From: Luteitalea sp.
Lineage (GTDB): Bacteria > Acidobacteriota > Vicinamibacteria > Vicinamibacterales > Vicinamibacteraceae
NCBI GenBank assembly: GCA_009377605.1
Contig: WHTT01000013.1
Location: 1 to 64,000 of the forward strand
Length of the DNA: 64,000 bases
Direction: 5' to 3'
The notes under the pieces are model-generated. The model was not told the origin of the DNA. It saw nothing but the letters and a program-made list of their open reading frames with translations, and made no database searches. The position numbers and the translations under genes are program-made. Of the stretch, positions 42,946 to 52,442 are shown in pieces. Each line of letters begins with the position of its first letter. Within the stretch, counting starts at the first letter, position 1.

Positions 42946-44796
42946 TCCTCCAGTGCTGGCGCCTGGTTCGCTGCCGTTGAGCCAGGCGCGGAGGTTCGCG
43001 CGCTGCGCGTCGGTCGCATCCGAATCCACTTCCAGCGTCCAACGGTCAGCTGCTGGTTCTTCTCCCAGCGTGATATCGAGGTGCATCAGTTGGTCCCGTC
43101 GTGCCACGAGCATCGACACGTTGCTGCCCGGTTGGTAGCTCGCGAGCCGCCGATCGAGCTGCCCACGCTCAGGGGGCACGCGGAAGTCATCGATCGCCAA
43201 GATCTCGTCATCCGCGTTGAGGCCTCCGTCGAAGGCAGGCGAATCTCTCACCACTCCTGTCGCAACGAGACGCCCCTCCTTCACAGCCGTCTCCGTACCG
43301 AGCCACGCCTTGGAGCGGCGATTTGGATCAGTCGGTTTGAAGCGGAGGCCGTACCACTCGAGCGCCGCGCTGTAATCGAGCTCCTTGGTCGTATCAATGG
43401 CATCCTGTAGCCATGACTCCAGGTCTACGCCTGCGACCTCGGTGAATGTTTGCCTGAGCTCCGCTTGCGTGTACCCACGAGGGCCCGCGAAGCGCTCGTA
43501 CGCGAGCCGCATCGCATCGTCGAGCGATTGCCGTCCATTGGTCGCCTGCCGAATCCTGGCGTCGAGCAGAAACCCGACGACGGCGCCCTTGGTGTAGTAG
43601 CTGATCGTGGTATTGGCCGTGTTCTCATCGGGCCGGTAATGCTTGATCCAGGCGTCGTACGAGGCGCCGCTGACCGGCTGGACAGCCCTTCCTGGCGTCG
43701 TCTGCAGCCCTTTGATCGTGTTGCCGAGGCTTCCCAAGTACTCATCGTCGGTCGTGAGACCTGCACGACGCACCAGCAGGTCGCCATAGTAACTCGTGAA
43801 TCCTTCGCCCACCCATAGCCCGGTTGTGTGGACCTCGTTTTCGTAGTCGAACGGGCCGAGCTCACGCGGGCGCAGGCGCTTGATGTTCCATGTGTGGAAG
43901 AACTCGTGGCTGACGAGGCCGAGCCAGTCGCGATAGCGCTCTCGCGTGCGGGTCCCCCAGCGGCTGAACATCAACGTCGTCGAGTTCTTGTGCTCGAGCC
44001 CGCCGCCCGCCTCGGTGAGAAGATTGAGGAAGACGTACTTCTCGTACGGCAGGGTGCCCCAGAAACGCTCGGTGGCACGCACGACCTGCTCCACATCGCG
44101 CGCCGAGCGTGGGCCGTCCCACACACCGTCCTCGCTGTCGTTGACGAGCGCGTGCTTCTTGCCTGCCACCTCGAACTCGTACACGGCAGGATTGCCCGCG
44201 ACGATCGGCGAATCCACGAGCGTATCGAAATCAGGCGCCACATAGTGGTGTGGTGTGCCCTCTGGCGCCGCCGGCAGGGAGGTCTGTGTCGTCTTCCATC
44301 CATCCGGCAGGCTGAGCGTTACATCGTGCGGCCGCGCCACGCTTGTCTCTGCAAGCGTGATGAACGTCGGCGCACCATTGAGCAGCGCAAATCCGGCGTC
44401 GACCCAGTTGGTTCGCACCGACATCTCATGTGCGTACACTCGGTACTGGACCACGACGGAGGAGGCGCCTTGGGTGGTCACGCGCCAGCGGTTCTTGCGG
44501 GTCTTCTCGACGGGAAGGGCAGAGCCGGTTGGTGCCTTCGCCGTCAGATCCTCGACGTGTCTGGAATATTCGCGCACGAGATACGAGCCAGGTGTCCAGA
44601 CAGCCATCATGAGCTCAATCGCTGGCCGGCCACCGGTCGGGTATGTCGCTTCGATCTCCACGTAGTTCGTCTGTGGGGCGGCGAAGCGAACAGTGTAGCG
44701 AATGGGCTCAGGGACGGTTTGCCCAGCGAGATTAGAGGCCATCGTCATGAGGCACAGAGCGGCGAGGAGCGAGAGTCGAAGACAACCCACGTGCAT
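42934..44796 (-). CDS. M61 family metallopeptidase (glycyl aminopeptidase type) with PDZ domain
   Basis: 620 residues. Signal peptide at about 1-25. An N-terminal beta domain (IRYTVRFAAPQTNYVEIEAT, then AVWTPGSYLVREYSRHVEDL) leads to the zinc-binding motif HEFFH at 297-301 (VSHEFFHTWNIKRLRP) and third ligand Glu331 in GLWVGEGFTSYY. A PDZ domain lies at about 500-590 (GVVRDSPAFDGGLNADDEIL). Predicted periplasmic aminopeptidase acting on glycine or alanine N-termini. The C-terminal GGRAG and stop come from the palindrome at 42924-42945. Confidence 0.92.
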   Translation of the reverse strand: MHVGCLRLSLLAALCLMTMASNLAGQTVPEPIRYTVRFAAPQTNYVEIEATYPTGGRPAIELMMAVWTPGSYLVREYSRHVEDLTAKAPTGSALPVEKTRKNRWRVTTQGASSVVVQYRVYAHEMSVRTNWVDAGFALLNGAPTFITLAETSVARPHDVTLSLPDGWKTTQTSLPAAPEGTPHHYVAPDFDTLVDSPIVAGNPAVYEFEVAGKKHALVNDSEDGVWDGPRSARDVEQVVRATERFWGTLPYEKYVFLNLLTEAGGGLEHKNSTTLMFSRWGTRTRERYRDWLGLVSHEFFHTWNIKRLRPRELGPFDYENEVHTTGLWVGEGFTSYYGDLLVRRAGLTTDDEYLGSLGNTIKGLQTTPGRAVQPVSGASYDAWIKHYRPDENTANTTISYYTKGAVVGFLLDARIRQATNGRQSLDDAMRLAYERFAGPRGYTQAELRQTFTEVAGVDLESWLQDAIDTTKELDYSAALEWYGLRFKPTDPNRRSKAWLGTETAVKEGRLVATGVVRDSPAFDGGLNADDEILAIDDFRVPPERGQLDRRLASYQPGSNVSMLVARRDQLMHLDITLGEEPAADRWTLEVDSDATDAQRANLRAWLNGSEPGASTGGRAG

Positions 44797-44857
44797 AGCG
44801 ATATCGTATCAGGGCTTGGTCTACTGGCATCGTCGTGACATTGAAAAGGAGCTGTCC

Positions 44858-45823
44858 ATGAGAATGCTGACCTGCTTGGCCGGGGCCGTGCTGCTGGTAG
44901 GGGGCGCGGCGCGAGCGGAAACACATCGGCTGACGCCAACTGTCGGCCACCGCACGTTTGCCGCGCGGCCACCGGTGCTGACCATCAAGCCGGGCGACGT
45001 GGTCGAGAGCGAGACGTTGTGGGGCGAATGGTATGAAAAGGCAGGCGGCAAGTGGCCCGGCGAGGTCGGTCCGATCGCCATCGAGGGTGCGGAGCCCGGC
45101 GACACTCTCGTTGTCGAGGTGCTTCAGGTGCAGCCCAATCGCGACACCGCCGTGTCGACCCAGGGCGGCACGTTTGGCGCGCTGGTGCCGGACAGCGGCA
45201 CTGCATTTCTCAACGAGTCGTTTCCGCGCGGCCGATATATCTGGCGACTCGATCGCGAGAAGATGACGGGGACGCTCGACATGCCAGCCAGTCGCATGAC
45301 GTCCATCACCGTGCCCCTCAGACCCATGCTCGGCCGTGTGGCGGTGGCGCCCCCGGGTGAAGAGGCGTTCGATGGCCTGTGGCCAGGACGATTCGGCGGC
45401 AACATGGATATCTCGGACGTGCACGAGGGAACGACGGTCTACCTGCCCGTCTTTCACAAGGGCGCGCTGTTCTATTTTGGCGATGGCCATGCTCTTCAGG
45501 GCGACGGAGAGGTATGCGGCTCTGGTCTCGAAACGTCGATGAAGGTGGCGTTTCGGTTCAATCTCTTGAAGGGAAAGAGTATTACCTGGCCGCGTCTCGA
45601 GGACGAGCAGTTTCTCATGGTTGCTGGCAGCGCGCGTCCCCTGACCGATGCGCTTCGTATCGCGTACGTCGAGCTCATCAAGTGGTTGGTCGACGAGCAT
45701 GGGTTCGACAAGCAGGACGCGTATCAGCTCGTGTCACAGGTTGGTGTCGTCCGCGTCGCGCAGGTCGTGGACCCCATCTACACGGTGGTCGCCAAGTTCC
45801 CGAAGCAGTACCTGCCTCGATAA
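44858..45823 (+). CDS. acetamidase/formamidase family protein, exported
   Basis: 321 residues from the ATG at 44858 (AAGGAG six bases upstream). Signal peptide at about 1-20 (MLTCLAGAVLLVGGAARA). Conserved parts are GDVVESETLWGEWYEKAGGK, VGPIAIEGAEPGDTLVVEVL, FGGNMDISDVHEGTTVYLPV, and GALFYFGDGHALQGDGEVCG, the metal-binding core of the family. It hydrolyses short-chain amides, giving ammonia; the substrate is unproven. The periplasmic location is somewhat unusual. Confidence 0.88.
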   Translation: MRMLTCLAGAVLLVGGAARAETHRLTPTVGHRTFAARPPVLTIKPGDVVESETLWGEWYEKAGGKWPGEVGPIAIEGAEPGDTLVVEVLQVQPNRDTAVSTQGGTFGALVPDSGTAFLNESFPRGRYIWRLDREKMTGTLDMPASRMTSITVPLRPMLGRVAVAPPGEEAFDGLWPGRFGGNMDISDVHEGTTVYLPVFHKGALFYFGDGHALQGDGEVCGSGLETSMKVAFRFNLLKGKSITWPRLEDEQFLMVAGSARPLTDALRIAYVELIKWLVDEHGFDKQDAYQLVSQVGVVRVAQVVDPIYTVVAKFPKQYLPR

Positions 45824-45897
45824 AAGGAACCGGGTACCTTTTCGGGAGCGAAAGGTACCCGGTTCCTTTTCGAGTGTCGAAAATGGCGGGTGCCATT
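45822..45897. terminator. GGTACC hairpin and AATGGC/GCCATT hairpin
   Basis: Arms AAAAGGAACCGGGTACCTTT (45822-45841) and AAAGGTACCCGGTTCCTTTT (45851-45870), a perfect 20-base inverted repeat that begins in the acetamidase stop codon and ends in TTTT. A second small hairpin AATGGC/GCCATT lies at 45882-45897. Works as a terminator and belongs to the REP-like group. Confidence 0.75.
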
Positions 45898-45944
45898 CGA
45901 CTAGTGGGTGTGGCCGGGCTGTGATCCGGCAAAGGAGAATAGAC

Positions 45945-46852
45945 ATGCGTTACATGCTACTGATCTACGACCGCGAAGCCGACTGTGCGACCTCACGACC
46001 GAGGAGATCGCGCGGGCGTTCCTCGTGCCGGCGCCGACCATGGGGCAACGCTTGGTGCGGGCGCAGCGGAAGATCCGGGACGCGCGAATTCCGTACGAGG
46101 TGCCACCGGAGTCAGACCTCAGCACTCGTCTCAGTGCCGTGCTTCGCGTCATCTATCTCGTGTTCAACGAAGGATATGCGCCAACGCACGGTGAGACGTT
46201 GATCCGTCCAGAGCTGTGCGTCGAGGCGATCCGTCTCGGGCGACTGCTCGTCGAGCTCTTACCCAACGAGGGAGAGGCTCGCGGCCTGCTGGCGCTCATG
46301 CTGCTGCACGACGCCCGGCGCGGCGCTCGTGTTGGCGCGGATGGCGAGCCGCTGCTCCTCGACGAACAGGATCGTTCAGCCTGGGATCGCCGACAGATTC
46401 GCCAGGGCGTCGGGCTGGTCGAGAGCGCGATCAAGAGGCGGAAGGGACCGCTGCCGGGCTCGTACGCGCTTCAAGCGGCGATTGCCGCGCTGCATGCCGA
46501 GGCCAAGCGTTCGGAAGATACGGACTGGCGGCAGATCACCGCCCTCTACGGTCTGCTGTTACGCGTCGAGCCGTCGCCGATCGTCGAGCTCAATCGCGCC
46601 GTGGCAGTGGCCATGGCGGAGGGAGTCGAGCATGGACTCCGCATCCTCGATGGCTTGGAGTCACGCGGCGTGCTCGGTGAGTATCACCTACTGCCCGCCG
46701 CTCGCGCGGCTTTGCTGCTGCAGCTTGGCCGCGAAGCCGAGGCACGCGGCGCCTATGAAGCTGCTCTGTCTCTCGCGCAAAACGCGGCCGAGCGCCGCTT
46801 CTACGAGCGTCGAATTGCCAGCCCTCGCTCGCCTCCGGTGAGCTCCGGCTAG
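45945..46852 (+). pseudogene. YCII/DGPF gene start fused by deletion to an ECF42-type sigma factor
   Basis: A perfect ribosome binding site (AAAGGAGAA) and ATG at 45945 open with [13 protein letters not shown], the start of a DGPF/YCII-domain protein. After 13 codons the sequence switches, in another frame, to region 4 of a sigma factor ([20 protein letters not shown]) followed by the long C-terminal helical/TPR domain of the ECF42 type ([20 protein letters not shown] through [20 protein letters not shown]) ending at 46852. In intact loci the two are neighbours; here the rest of the YCII gene and sigma region 2 are missing. A GTG or ATG start for the sigma frame (45908) gives no region 2, so no functional sigma factor is expected. 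Confidence 0.75.
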
Positions 46853-46912
46853 GCAAGCCTGCTTCCAGCCTTCGCTCGCCCCCGCGAGCTACGGCTGGCA
46901 GGCCTGTTTCCT
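46822..46912. repeat. two CCAGCC(T)TCGCTCGCC...GAGCTACGGCT repeats
   Basis: CCAGCCCTCGCTCGCCTCCG...GAGCTCCGGCTAGGCAAGCC and a second, slightly different copy directly after it. An inverted copy is at 52385-52432. The first overlaps the stop of the sigma remnant. Confidence 0.8.
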
Positions 46913-46924
46913 GACTCCTGATCC

Positions 46925-49900
46925 TTAGAACGTGTACTTGAGGCCCATTTGGATCTTCCGTGACGAGCTGATCACGTTGTTGAGGATTTGGCCAAAGTTT
47001 GAGTTCGTCATCACCGCCGCGCTCGTGGGCAGAGCGAACGTCGGTGTATTGGTCAAGTTGGTAATGTCCAGTCGGTACTCAACCGCGTGAGTGCCAAACA
47101 ACGAGAACCGCTTCGTCACCGACAGGTCCGACCTGAACGAGCCCGGGCTGCGGAAGGCATTTCGGCCGACGTCGCTGAAGCCACCACCTTCCGGACCGCT
47201 GAACGCCGCGCGCTCGTCGCCGTTGAGGTACCAAAGGATGCCATCCTCCTCGGCGAAGACGCTGCCTGCGCTGCCACTGCAGCCGGCGCAGTTGGCCGGT
47301 GTCTGCACGACGTTTGAGAGCGTATGCGCGCCGCTGTAGACGGTAAATGGCCGACCGGTGTAATAACGGAGGATCCCCGCGACCTGCCAGCCACCAATGA
47401 GCGCGTCGAGCGCTGGGCCGGCGTCATCGCCGACAAGCTTGCCGCGCCCGAACGGCAGCTCGGTCACGAAGCTCCCCTGGAACACGTGGGTGCGGTCGAA
47501 GTCGGACGGTGCGAAGTTGAGCTCTCGGTTCTGAATATCGAACGGCGTGCTGGATGCGGACTGGTTGGTACCCGTCGACACGCGCGTAAATGCCGGGTCG
47601 AACGAGCGTGTGTCCTTCGACTGCGAGAGCGTATATCCCAGCAAGTAGCCAAAGCCGTTGCCGAACCGTCGCTGCCACGTGACCTCGAGCGCATGGTACG
47701 TGGAGCGATCATTCGAGTCGATCACGTTCATCCCGCCGAGATACTGCGGATACGGATAAAAGAAGTACGGCCCGAGGCCGGCCAGCTCGGAGAGCGTCTG
47801 ATCATTCTGTACGCGTTCGGCGAGTGAATCGGCCACCTCGGCGACTGAGTCTCGGCTGATCTCCGACGAGAACTCCCGTCGCAGGAAATCCGATCCGGTC
47901 TCACCTGGGCCGAGACGGGAATCGACGCCCAACAACTGATTCATCAACGCACTCTGGCCGCCGGCCTTGACCGTATTGAACGCGTCGAGGAAGCCGTTGT
48001 CATGCAGCTCCGTCTGGTTGACGTTGTAAGCGCCAAACAGGTTCTGTCCTCGGCGTCCGATGTACGCGACCTCGAGCACCGACTTGCCCCACAGCTCGCG
48101 CTGGTAGCTCAGGGCCCAGCCGTGGGTCAGGGGCGCCTCGAACTCCGTATCCATGACGTGAATGCTGCTGTTACTGACCGGGGGCGGCGTGACGAAGTCT
48201 TCGGGTTGCCCTGTCGGTTGGAGCGTCGGCAAGTTTGGCAAGCGGCCGCCGTTTTGACCGAATTCCGTATTCGTTTCCGTCCGCGTGATGCCGGGGATAC
48301 TCTGAAAGATCGTGGAGGAGAGGACAAATGTGTTGATGCGGTCGTAGGCGATGCGGTAGTTCCCACGAACGACGCTCTTTCCGTCACTCCCAACGTCCCA
48401 GGCGACGCCAACCGACGGCGCCAGGTTGTTGATGTCGTCGTCGTAGAGCGATTCCTGCACCCACGTGAGGGCGTTGCTGGGAGGTTCAGCAACAGCCACG
48501 CGCTGGTTCGGCCGGAGGATGAGATTCTCGGGATTGCTCGGCGCCATCTTGAGCTCCCATCGAAGGCCAGCGTCGATCGTGATGTTGGGTCGAATCTTCC
48601 AGTTGTCTTGCAGATATAGATCCAGCTCTGGGAAGCGAGCGTCGTAGTTGAAAGGCGTTCCACCCGGCGCGTAGCCGTCCCCCTGTTGGACGAAGCCCTG
48701 CGCGACGGTACCCACCCTGCCGAGGAGGAAGTTGACGGAGTCTCGCAGGTCCGGCAGGTCGTTCTCCACGTCGATGTCGGACGGCAGACCGAACACTGCC
48801 GAATCGACCGTATTGACGTCGTCATCGAAGTTCACGATTGCGTTGACGTTCGTCGTGCCGACTGAGCCACGGACGTCCTTGTGTTGCTGATACCGGAAGT
48901 TCAGACCGCCCTTGAACGTGTGCGCGCCCCGAACGTACGTCGTGTTGTTGACGATCTGGTAGGTGTTGACGGTTCGCAGATTCCCGATCTGAAAGCCGTG
49001 CGGCATGGTGATGTCACCAAAGGTGAGATCGACCAAGCCTGGTTGCGCCTCAGGCGTCACGAAATCGAAAGTAAAGTGATTGCCACCCACGACCAGTTCG
49101 TTGACGACACTGCCAACGGGATTCCAGCGCCAGCTGGCGGCAACGTTCAACGGTGAACGCTCGGTATCCACGAGGCAGGACAGGCCAGGGAACGGCGCGG
49201 TGCCATCATTGACCTCGTCACACAGCGTGTTCTGTTGGCCCCAGGCCACACGAGCGAACGCATAGTGCTTCGGCCCGAGCACCTGATCGACGCGCAGGAG
49301 CACATCGTGCTGCTCCTCTTCTTCTTCGGGATTCCAAGTGTATCCAGCAAGGTTCAAGCCGTCGCCCACCGAAAAGTCATTCGGCAGCGGCGTCTCGCCG
49401 ATGAGCCCCTGGACCTGCTGATCGAGACCGATACCTTGGGGATCCTTTCCCGCAATGTTGTAGCTTGCCACGCCGACGATGGGGTTGCCCGAGCTGTCGA
49501 CCGAAGCGCCGCTGACGCCCGCGGGTGCGTTGCGACCACCCGGAACGTACCGCCAAATCCCTTGGCGAGCACTCTCCGTATAGACGTTACGCGTCAGCGT
49601 GTGTTGCTGCTGCCCGCGTAGGATCTGCACGTTGCCAAAGAAGAACGTCTTGCTCCGGCGAATGGGTCCACCGACGCTGAAGCCGCTGATGTTGAGCCGT
49701 TCTTCCGCCTTGGGCAGGTCGCTGAAGTTGTTCTCCCACTCGTTGGCGTTGAACTGCGGCCGCCGTGCGAAGTAAAAACCGGTGCCGTGGAACTCGTTGG
49801 TCCCGGACCGCGACACCATCGCCACCTGGCCACCGCTGTTCCGCCCATACTCGGCGGTAAAATTGCCCGTCAACACCTTGAACTCGGTAATGGCGTCCGG

Positions 49901-50548
49901 ATTCGTACGGAGCGGCGAGAAGTTGCTGCCGCCTGCGCTCGACTCGTTCGTGTCGATGCCGTCGAGCGTGAAGTTCCAGGCTCGGTCGCGCGCGCCGTGC
50001 ACGTGCGTGCCACCTCCGGTGTTCGCGCCGGATACGACGCCCGGCTGCGTGAGGACGAGTTCGAGGGGGTTGCGCCCGCGGCCGCCAATGATTGGCAGCG
50101 ACTCGACCGACCTCTGATCGATGACGGAGCCGTAGTTCCCGGAATCGGTCGTTTGTACCGCCGGCGCAGCCGCCGTGACTTCGACGGTCTCCGTGAGGCT
50201 GCCGGTTTCGAGCACGGCGTTCACCGTTGCCGGCGTACCGATGTTGACGATGGTGCCCGGCGCGACGAACGTCTTGAAGCCGTCCAGCTCGACCTTCACG
50301 GTATACATGCCGACGCCAACCGCCTCGAAGACGTACACACCCGTGCCAGACGTGATCGTCGTGAACGAGACGCCCATCGACTCGTTGGTCAGCGTGACCG
50401 TGGCGCCAGGAATTGCCCCGCCGCTCGTATCGGTGACGGCGCCGCCGATGCGCGACGTCGTACCTTGGGCCCACACGCGTGGTGCCGGCCCCATCAGTAC
50501 GGCGCACATCGCTGCCGCACACACGACGATAAGGAATCGCTTCACCAT
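46925..50548 (-). CDS. TonB-dependent receptor, Oar-like
   Basis: 1207 residues from the ATG at 50548, with GGGAGG upstream. Signal peptide at about 1-27. A carboxypeptidase-regulatory domain lies at about 33-120 (GGAVTDTSGGAIPGATVTLT, then YTVKVELDGFKTFVAPGTIV). The plug begins near SVIDQRSVESLPIIGGRGRN and contains FTLDGIDTNESSAGG. The long barrel ends with the aromatic strand SRKIQMGLKYTF. Such 1000-1200-residue receptors take up glycans, peptides or unknown ligands. The upstream GntR regulator, 33 bases away on the same strand, is the likely controller. Confidence 0.93.
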   Translation of the reverse strand: MVKRFLIVVCAAAMCAVLMGPAPRVWAQGTTSRIGGAVTDTSGGAIPGATVTLTNESMGVSFTTITSGTGVYVFEAVGVGMYTVKVELDGFKTFVAPGTIVNIGTPATVNAVLETGSLTETVEVTAAAPAVQTTDSGNYGSVIDQRSVESLPIIGGRGRNPLELVLTQPGVVSGANTGGGTHVHGARDRAWNFTLDGIDTNESSAGGSNFSPLRTNPDAITEFKVLTGNFTAEYGRNSGGQVAMVSRSGTNEFHGTGFYFARRPQFNANEWENNFSDLPKAEERLNISGFSVGGPIRRSKTFFFGNVQILRGQQQHTLTRNVYTESARQGIWRYVPGGRNAPAGVSGASVDSSGNPIVGVASYNIAGKDPQGIGLDQQVQGLIGETPLPNDFSVGDGLNLAGYTWNPEEEEEQHDVLLRVDQVLGPKHYAFARVAWGQQNTLCDEVNDGTAPFPGLSCLVDTERSPLNVAASWRWNPVGSVVNELVVGGNHFTFDFVTPEAQPGLVDLTFGDITMPHGFQIGNLRTVNTYQIVNNTTYVRGAHTFKGGLNFRYQQHKDVRGSVGTTNVNAIVNFDDDVNTVDSAVFGLPSDIDVENDLPDLRDSVNFLLGRVGTVAQGFVQQGDGYAPGGTPFNYDARFPELDLYLQDNWKIRPNITIDAGLRWELKMAPSNPENLILRPNQRVAVAEPPSNALTWVQESLYDDDINNLAPSVGVAWDVGSDGKSVVRGNYRIAYDRINTFVLSSTIFQSIPGITRTETNTEFGQNGGRLPNLPTLQPTGQPEDFVTPPPVSNSSIHVMDTEFEAPLTHGWALSYQRELWGKSVLEVAYIGRRGQNLFGAYNVNQTELHDNGFLDAFNTVKAGGQSALMNQLLGVDSRLGPGETGSDFLRREFSSEISRDSVAEVADSLAERVQNDQTLSELAGLGPYFFYPYPQYLGGMNVIDSNDRSTYHALEVTWQRRFGNGFGYLLGYTLSQSKDTRSFDPAFTRVSTGTNQSASSTPFDIQNRELNFAPSDFDRTHVFQGSFVTELPFGRGKLVGDDAGPALDALIGGWQVAGILRYYTGRPFTVYSGAHTLSNVVQTPANCAGCSGSAGSVFAEEDGILWYLNGDERAAFSGPEGGGFSDVGRNAFRSPGSFRSDLSVTKRFSLFGTHAVEYRLDITNLTNTPTFALPTSAAVMTNSNFGQILNNVISSSRKIQMGLKYTF

Positions 50549-50581
50549 GGCTGCTCGTCCTCCCCCCAAAAGTAAGACGAC

Positions 50582-51271
50582 CTACAAATGCACGGCCGCT
50601 TCGCCGCTGGCATCGAACGCATCGTCGATGTAGCGCCGATTGCGGTCGTAGCTCCAGTGGATATCACGAAAGTACGCGCCGAGTGCCTCGCCGTCCTTCG
50701 CGATCGCCAGTCGAATGATCTCGCGGTGCTCGCGAACGGACTTCCTCAGCCATTCTGGAATCGAGTGGCGCCGAACCGGAAACGTGTAGAGACGGTCGCG
50801 GACGATGTCGCAGACTTCGCGCAGCGTCCGGTTCTCCAGCTTCGAGAGCAGGACGTCATGAAACTCGCGGTTCCACGCGCCGAACGCCTGCAAGTCGCCC
50901 TGCTTGGCGGCGGCACGCATCTTCGCGTTGAGGCGCCGGAGCGCGCCGAGATCCCTGTCGTCGATCACGCTGGCGATTTGGCGAACAGCCGCGCCTTCCA
51001 GGATGCCCAGCGTTTCGTAGATCTCCTTGACGTCGTGAACGGTGAGCAGCCGCACGTTGTAGCTGCGCCGGCTGTTGCAGACGACAATGCCCTCACTCTC
51101 GAGTCGGAGCAGCGCTTCCCGGATCGGCGTGCGGCTGATCTGCAGCCGCGCCACCAGCAGCTTCTCGACAATCCGCTCGCCAGGACGAAACTGCCCGGCG
51201 GCGATCTCGTGCCTCAGTAGCCGATAGACTTTATCGGCAATCGATTCGGGCCGTATGTCTTCCGTATCCAA
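50582..51271 (-). CDS. GntR family regulator (FadR/FCD type)
   Basis: 229 residues. The N-terminal winged helix-turn-helix is at about 10-75 (SIADKVYRLLRHEIAAGQFR, then RLQISRTPIREALLRLESEG). The C-terminal FCD ligand-binding domain is all-helical, with the acidic/His metal ligands typical of the group (NREFHDVLLSK, SVREHREIIRLAI). FCD regulators usually respond to organic acids or sugar acids. Transcribed ahead of the TonB receptor. Short repeats CTGATAT occur just upstream (51286-51303) and could be the operator. Confidence 0.9.
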   Translation of the reverse strand: MDTEDIRPESIADKVYRLLRHEIAAGQFRPGERIVEKLLVARLQISRTPIREALLRLESEGIVVCNSRRSYNVRLLTVHDVKEIYETLGILEGAAVRQIASVIDDRDLGALRRLNAKMRAAAKQGDLQAFGAWNREFHDVLLSKLENRTLREVCDIVRDRLYTFPVRRHSIPEWLRKSVREHREIIRLAIAKDGEALGAYFRDIHWSYDRNRRYIDDAFDASGEAAVHL

Positions 51272-51285
51272 TCCAGTGGGCTGGC

Positions 51286-51303
51286 GCGAAGATATATCAG
51301 AAT
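51286..51303 (-). promoter_or_regulatory. possible operator upstream of the GntR gene
   Basis: On the minus strand: CTGATATTCTGATATATC, two direct CTGATAT units, 15 bases before the GntR ATG. GntR regulators often bind near their own start. Weak evidence. Confidence 0.25.
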
Positions 51304-51313
51304 ATCAGCATCG

Positions 51314-52345
51314 TCAAGATGCGTTTACAGGGTTCACGAGGGGCGAGCGGTCCAGGGAACGTCCCGTCATGGCAGAAGCGTACACCGCGGCGCCGAGGAG
51401 GCCCGCGCGCCGATTGAGGATCACATGGATCGGGATGCGCTTGAGCATGTGCTCCATGGGCGGTTTGCGCAGGAATGCCTCGAGGAAGAGCGGAAGGTCG
51501 AACGCGTCAAGGATCTTGGAGGGGATGCCACCGCCGAGGAACACGCCGCCCGTGGCCACGGACTGCAAGGCGAAATTGCCGGCGGCGGCGCCGAACACAC
51601 CGAGAAACAGGTGGAGCGCCTCCACGCAGTGCGGGTCGGATCCCTCGATGCCTCGCTTGGTGATGGCGGCCGGGATCTCGCGGTCGGAGCAGCGGTCCCC
51701 ATTCTCCTTCAAGAGCGGCGACTGGCCCTCGCTCGTGAAGCGAAGGAGGTTCACGAGGCCGGGACCAGAGACGATGTGCTCGGTATGCGTACGGCCATGT
51801 TCGCGGGTCAGATACTGGAGTAGCTCGATCTCGCGTGCCGTCCGAGCGGCGAAGTCCCCGTGGCCGCCCTCGGATGGGCAGGGGAGCAGCCGACCCTGAT
51901 GACGCACCAGAATCGCCTGTCCGAGGCCCGTCCCGGCGGTCACCAGACACATGTTCCCGTCGGCGTTGAAGACGCCTTCTTGCAGCGTGTGCAGCTCGTC
52001 GGCCTCGAGCGCCGACACGGCGTAGGCCATGGCCTCGACGTCGTTCAGCAGCCACAATCGTGAGATGCCGGTCTCCTCGATGACGTCCCGCCCATTCACC
52101 CGCCACGGGACGTTGCTCAATCGCACGACCTGCTTGATGATGGGCCCGGCCACCCCAAGACACGCCGCTTCGATCTCGTTCGGCCGGGTGCCGGTCGCGT
52201 GCAAGAAGCTCACGAGGATTGCCGAGAGACCGGGAAAATCGAGCGTCGGGAACTCTCGCGTGTCGAGCAGCTCGGGGCGCCCGCCCGTTCGTTTGAACAA
52301 CCCGACCAACGTCTTGGTGCCGCCCAGATCACTCGCCAACAGCAT
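51314..52345 (-). CDS. glk: glucokinase
   Basis: 343 residues. Phosphorylates glucose with ATP. The phosphate-binding signature LLASDLGGTKTLVGLF is at the N-terminus, followed by ACLGVAGPIIKQVVRLSNVP with the NVPW sugar-site region, VTAGTGLGQAILVRHQGRLL, CPSEGGHGDFAARTAREIEL and GGGIPSKILDAF at the end. This is the Glk (PF02685) type, not ROK. It stands upstream of the GntR-TonB receptor pair on the same strand, 42 bases away, which suggests sugar-linked uptake. Confidence 0.92.
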   Translation of the reverse strand: MLLASDLGGTKTLVGLFKRTGGRPELLDTREFPTLDFPGLSAILVSFLHATGTRPNEIEAACLGVAGPIIKQVVRLSNVPWRVNGRDVIEETGISRLWLLNDVEAMAYAVSALEADELHTLQEGVFNADGNMCLVTAGTGLGQAILVRHQGRLLPCPSEGGHGDFAARTAREIELLQYLTREHGRTHTEHIVSGPGLVNLLRFTSEGQSPLLKENGDRCSDREIPAAITKRGIEGSDPHCVEALHLFLGVFGAAAGNFALQSVATGGVFLGGGIPSKILDAFDLPLFLEAFLRKPPMEHMLKRIPIHVILNRRAGLLGAAVYASAMTGRSLDRSPLVNPVNAS

Positions 52346-52361
52346 GGTTGTAAGAAGATAG

Positions 52362-52442
52362 CATCAGGAATCAGGATTGAGGAATCAAGCTTGCTTAGCC
52401 GTAGCTCGCCAGAGGCGAGCGAAGGCTGGAACATAATTCACC
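52362..52442. repeat. GAATCAGG string and inverted CCAGCCTTCGCTCGCC repeat
   Basis: Starts with AGGAATCAGGATTGAGGAAT and continues with the inverted form of the 46822 repeat (TTGCTTAGCCGTAGCTCGCC...GCGAGCGAAGGCTGG). Lies between glk and the deacetylase. Confidence 0.75.
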
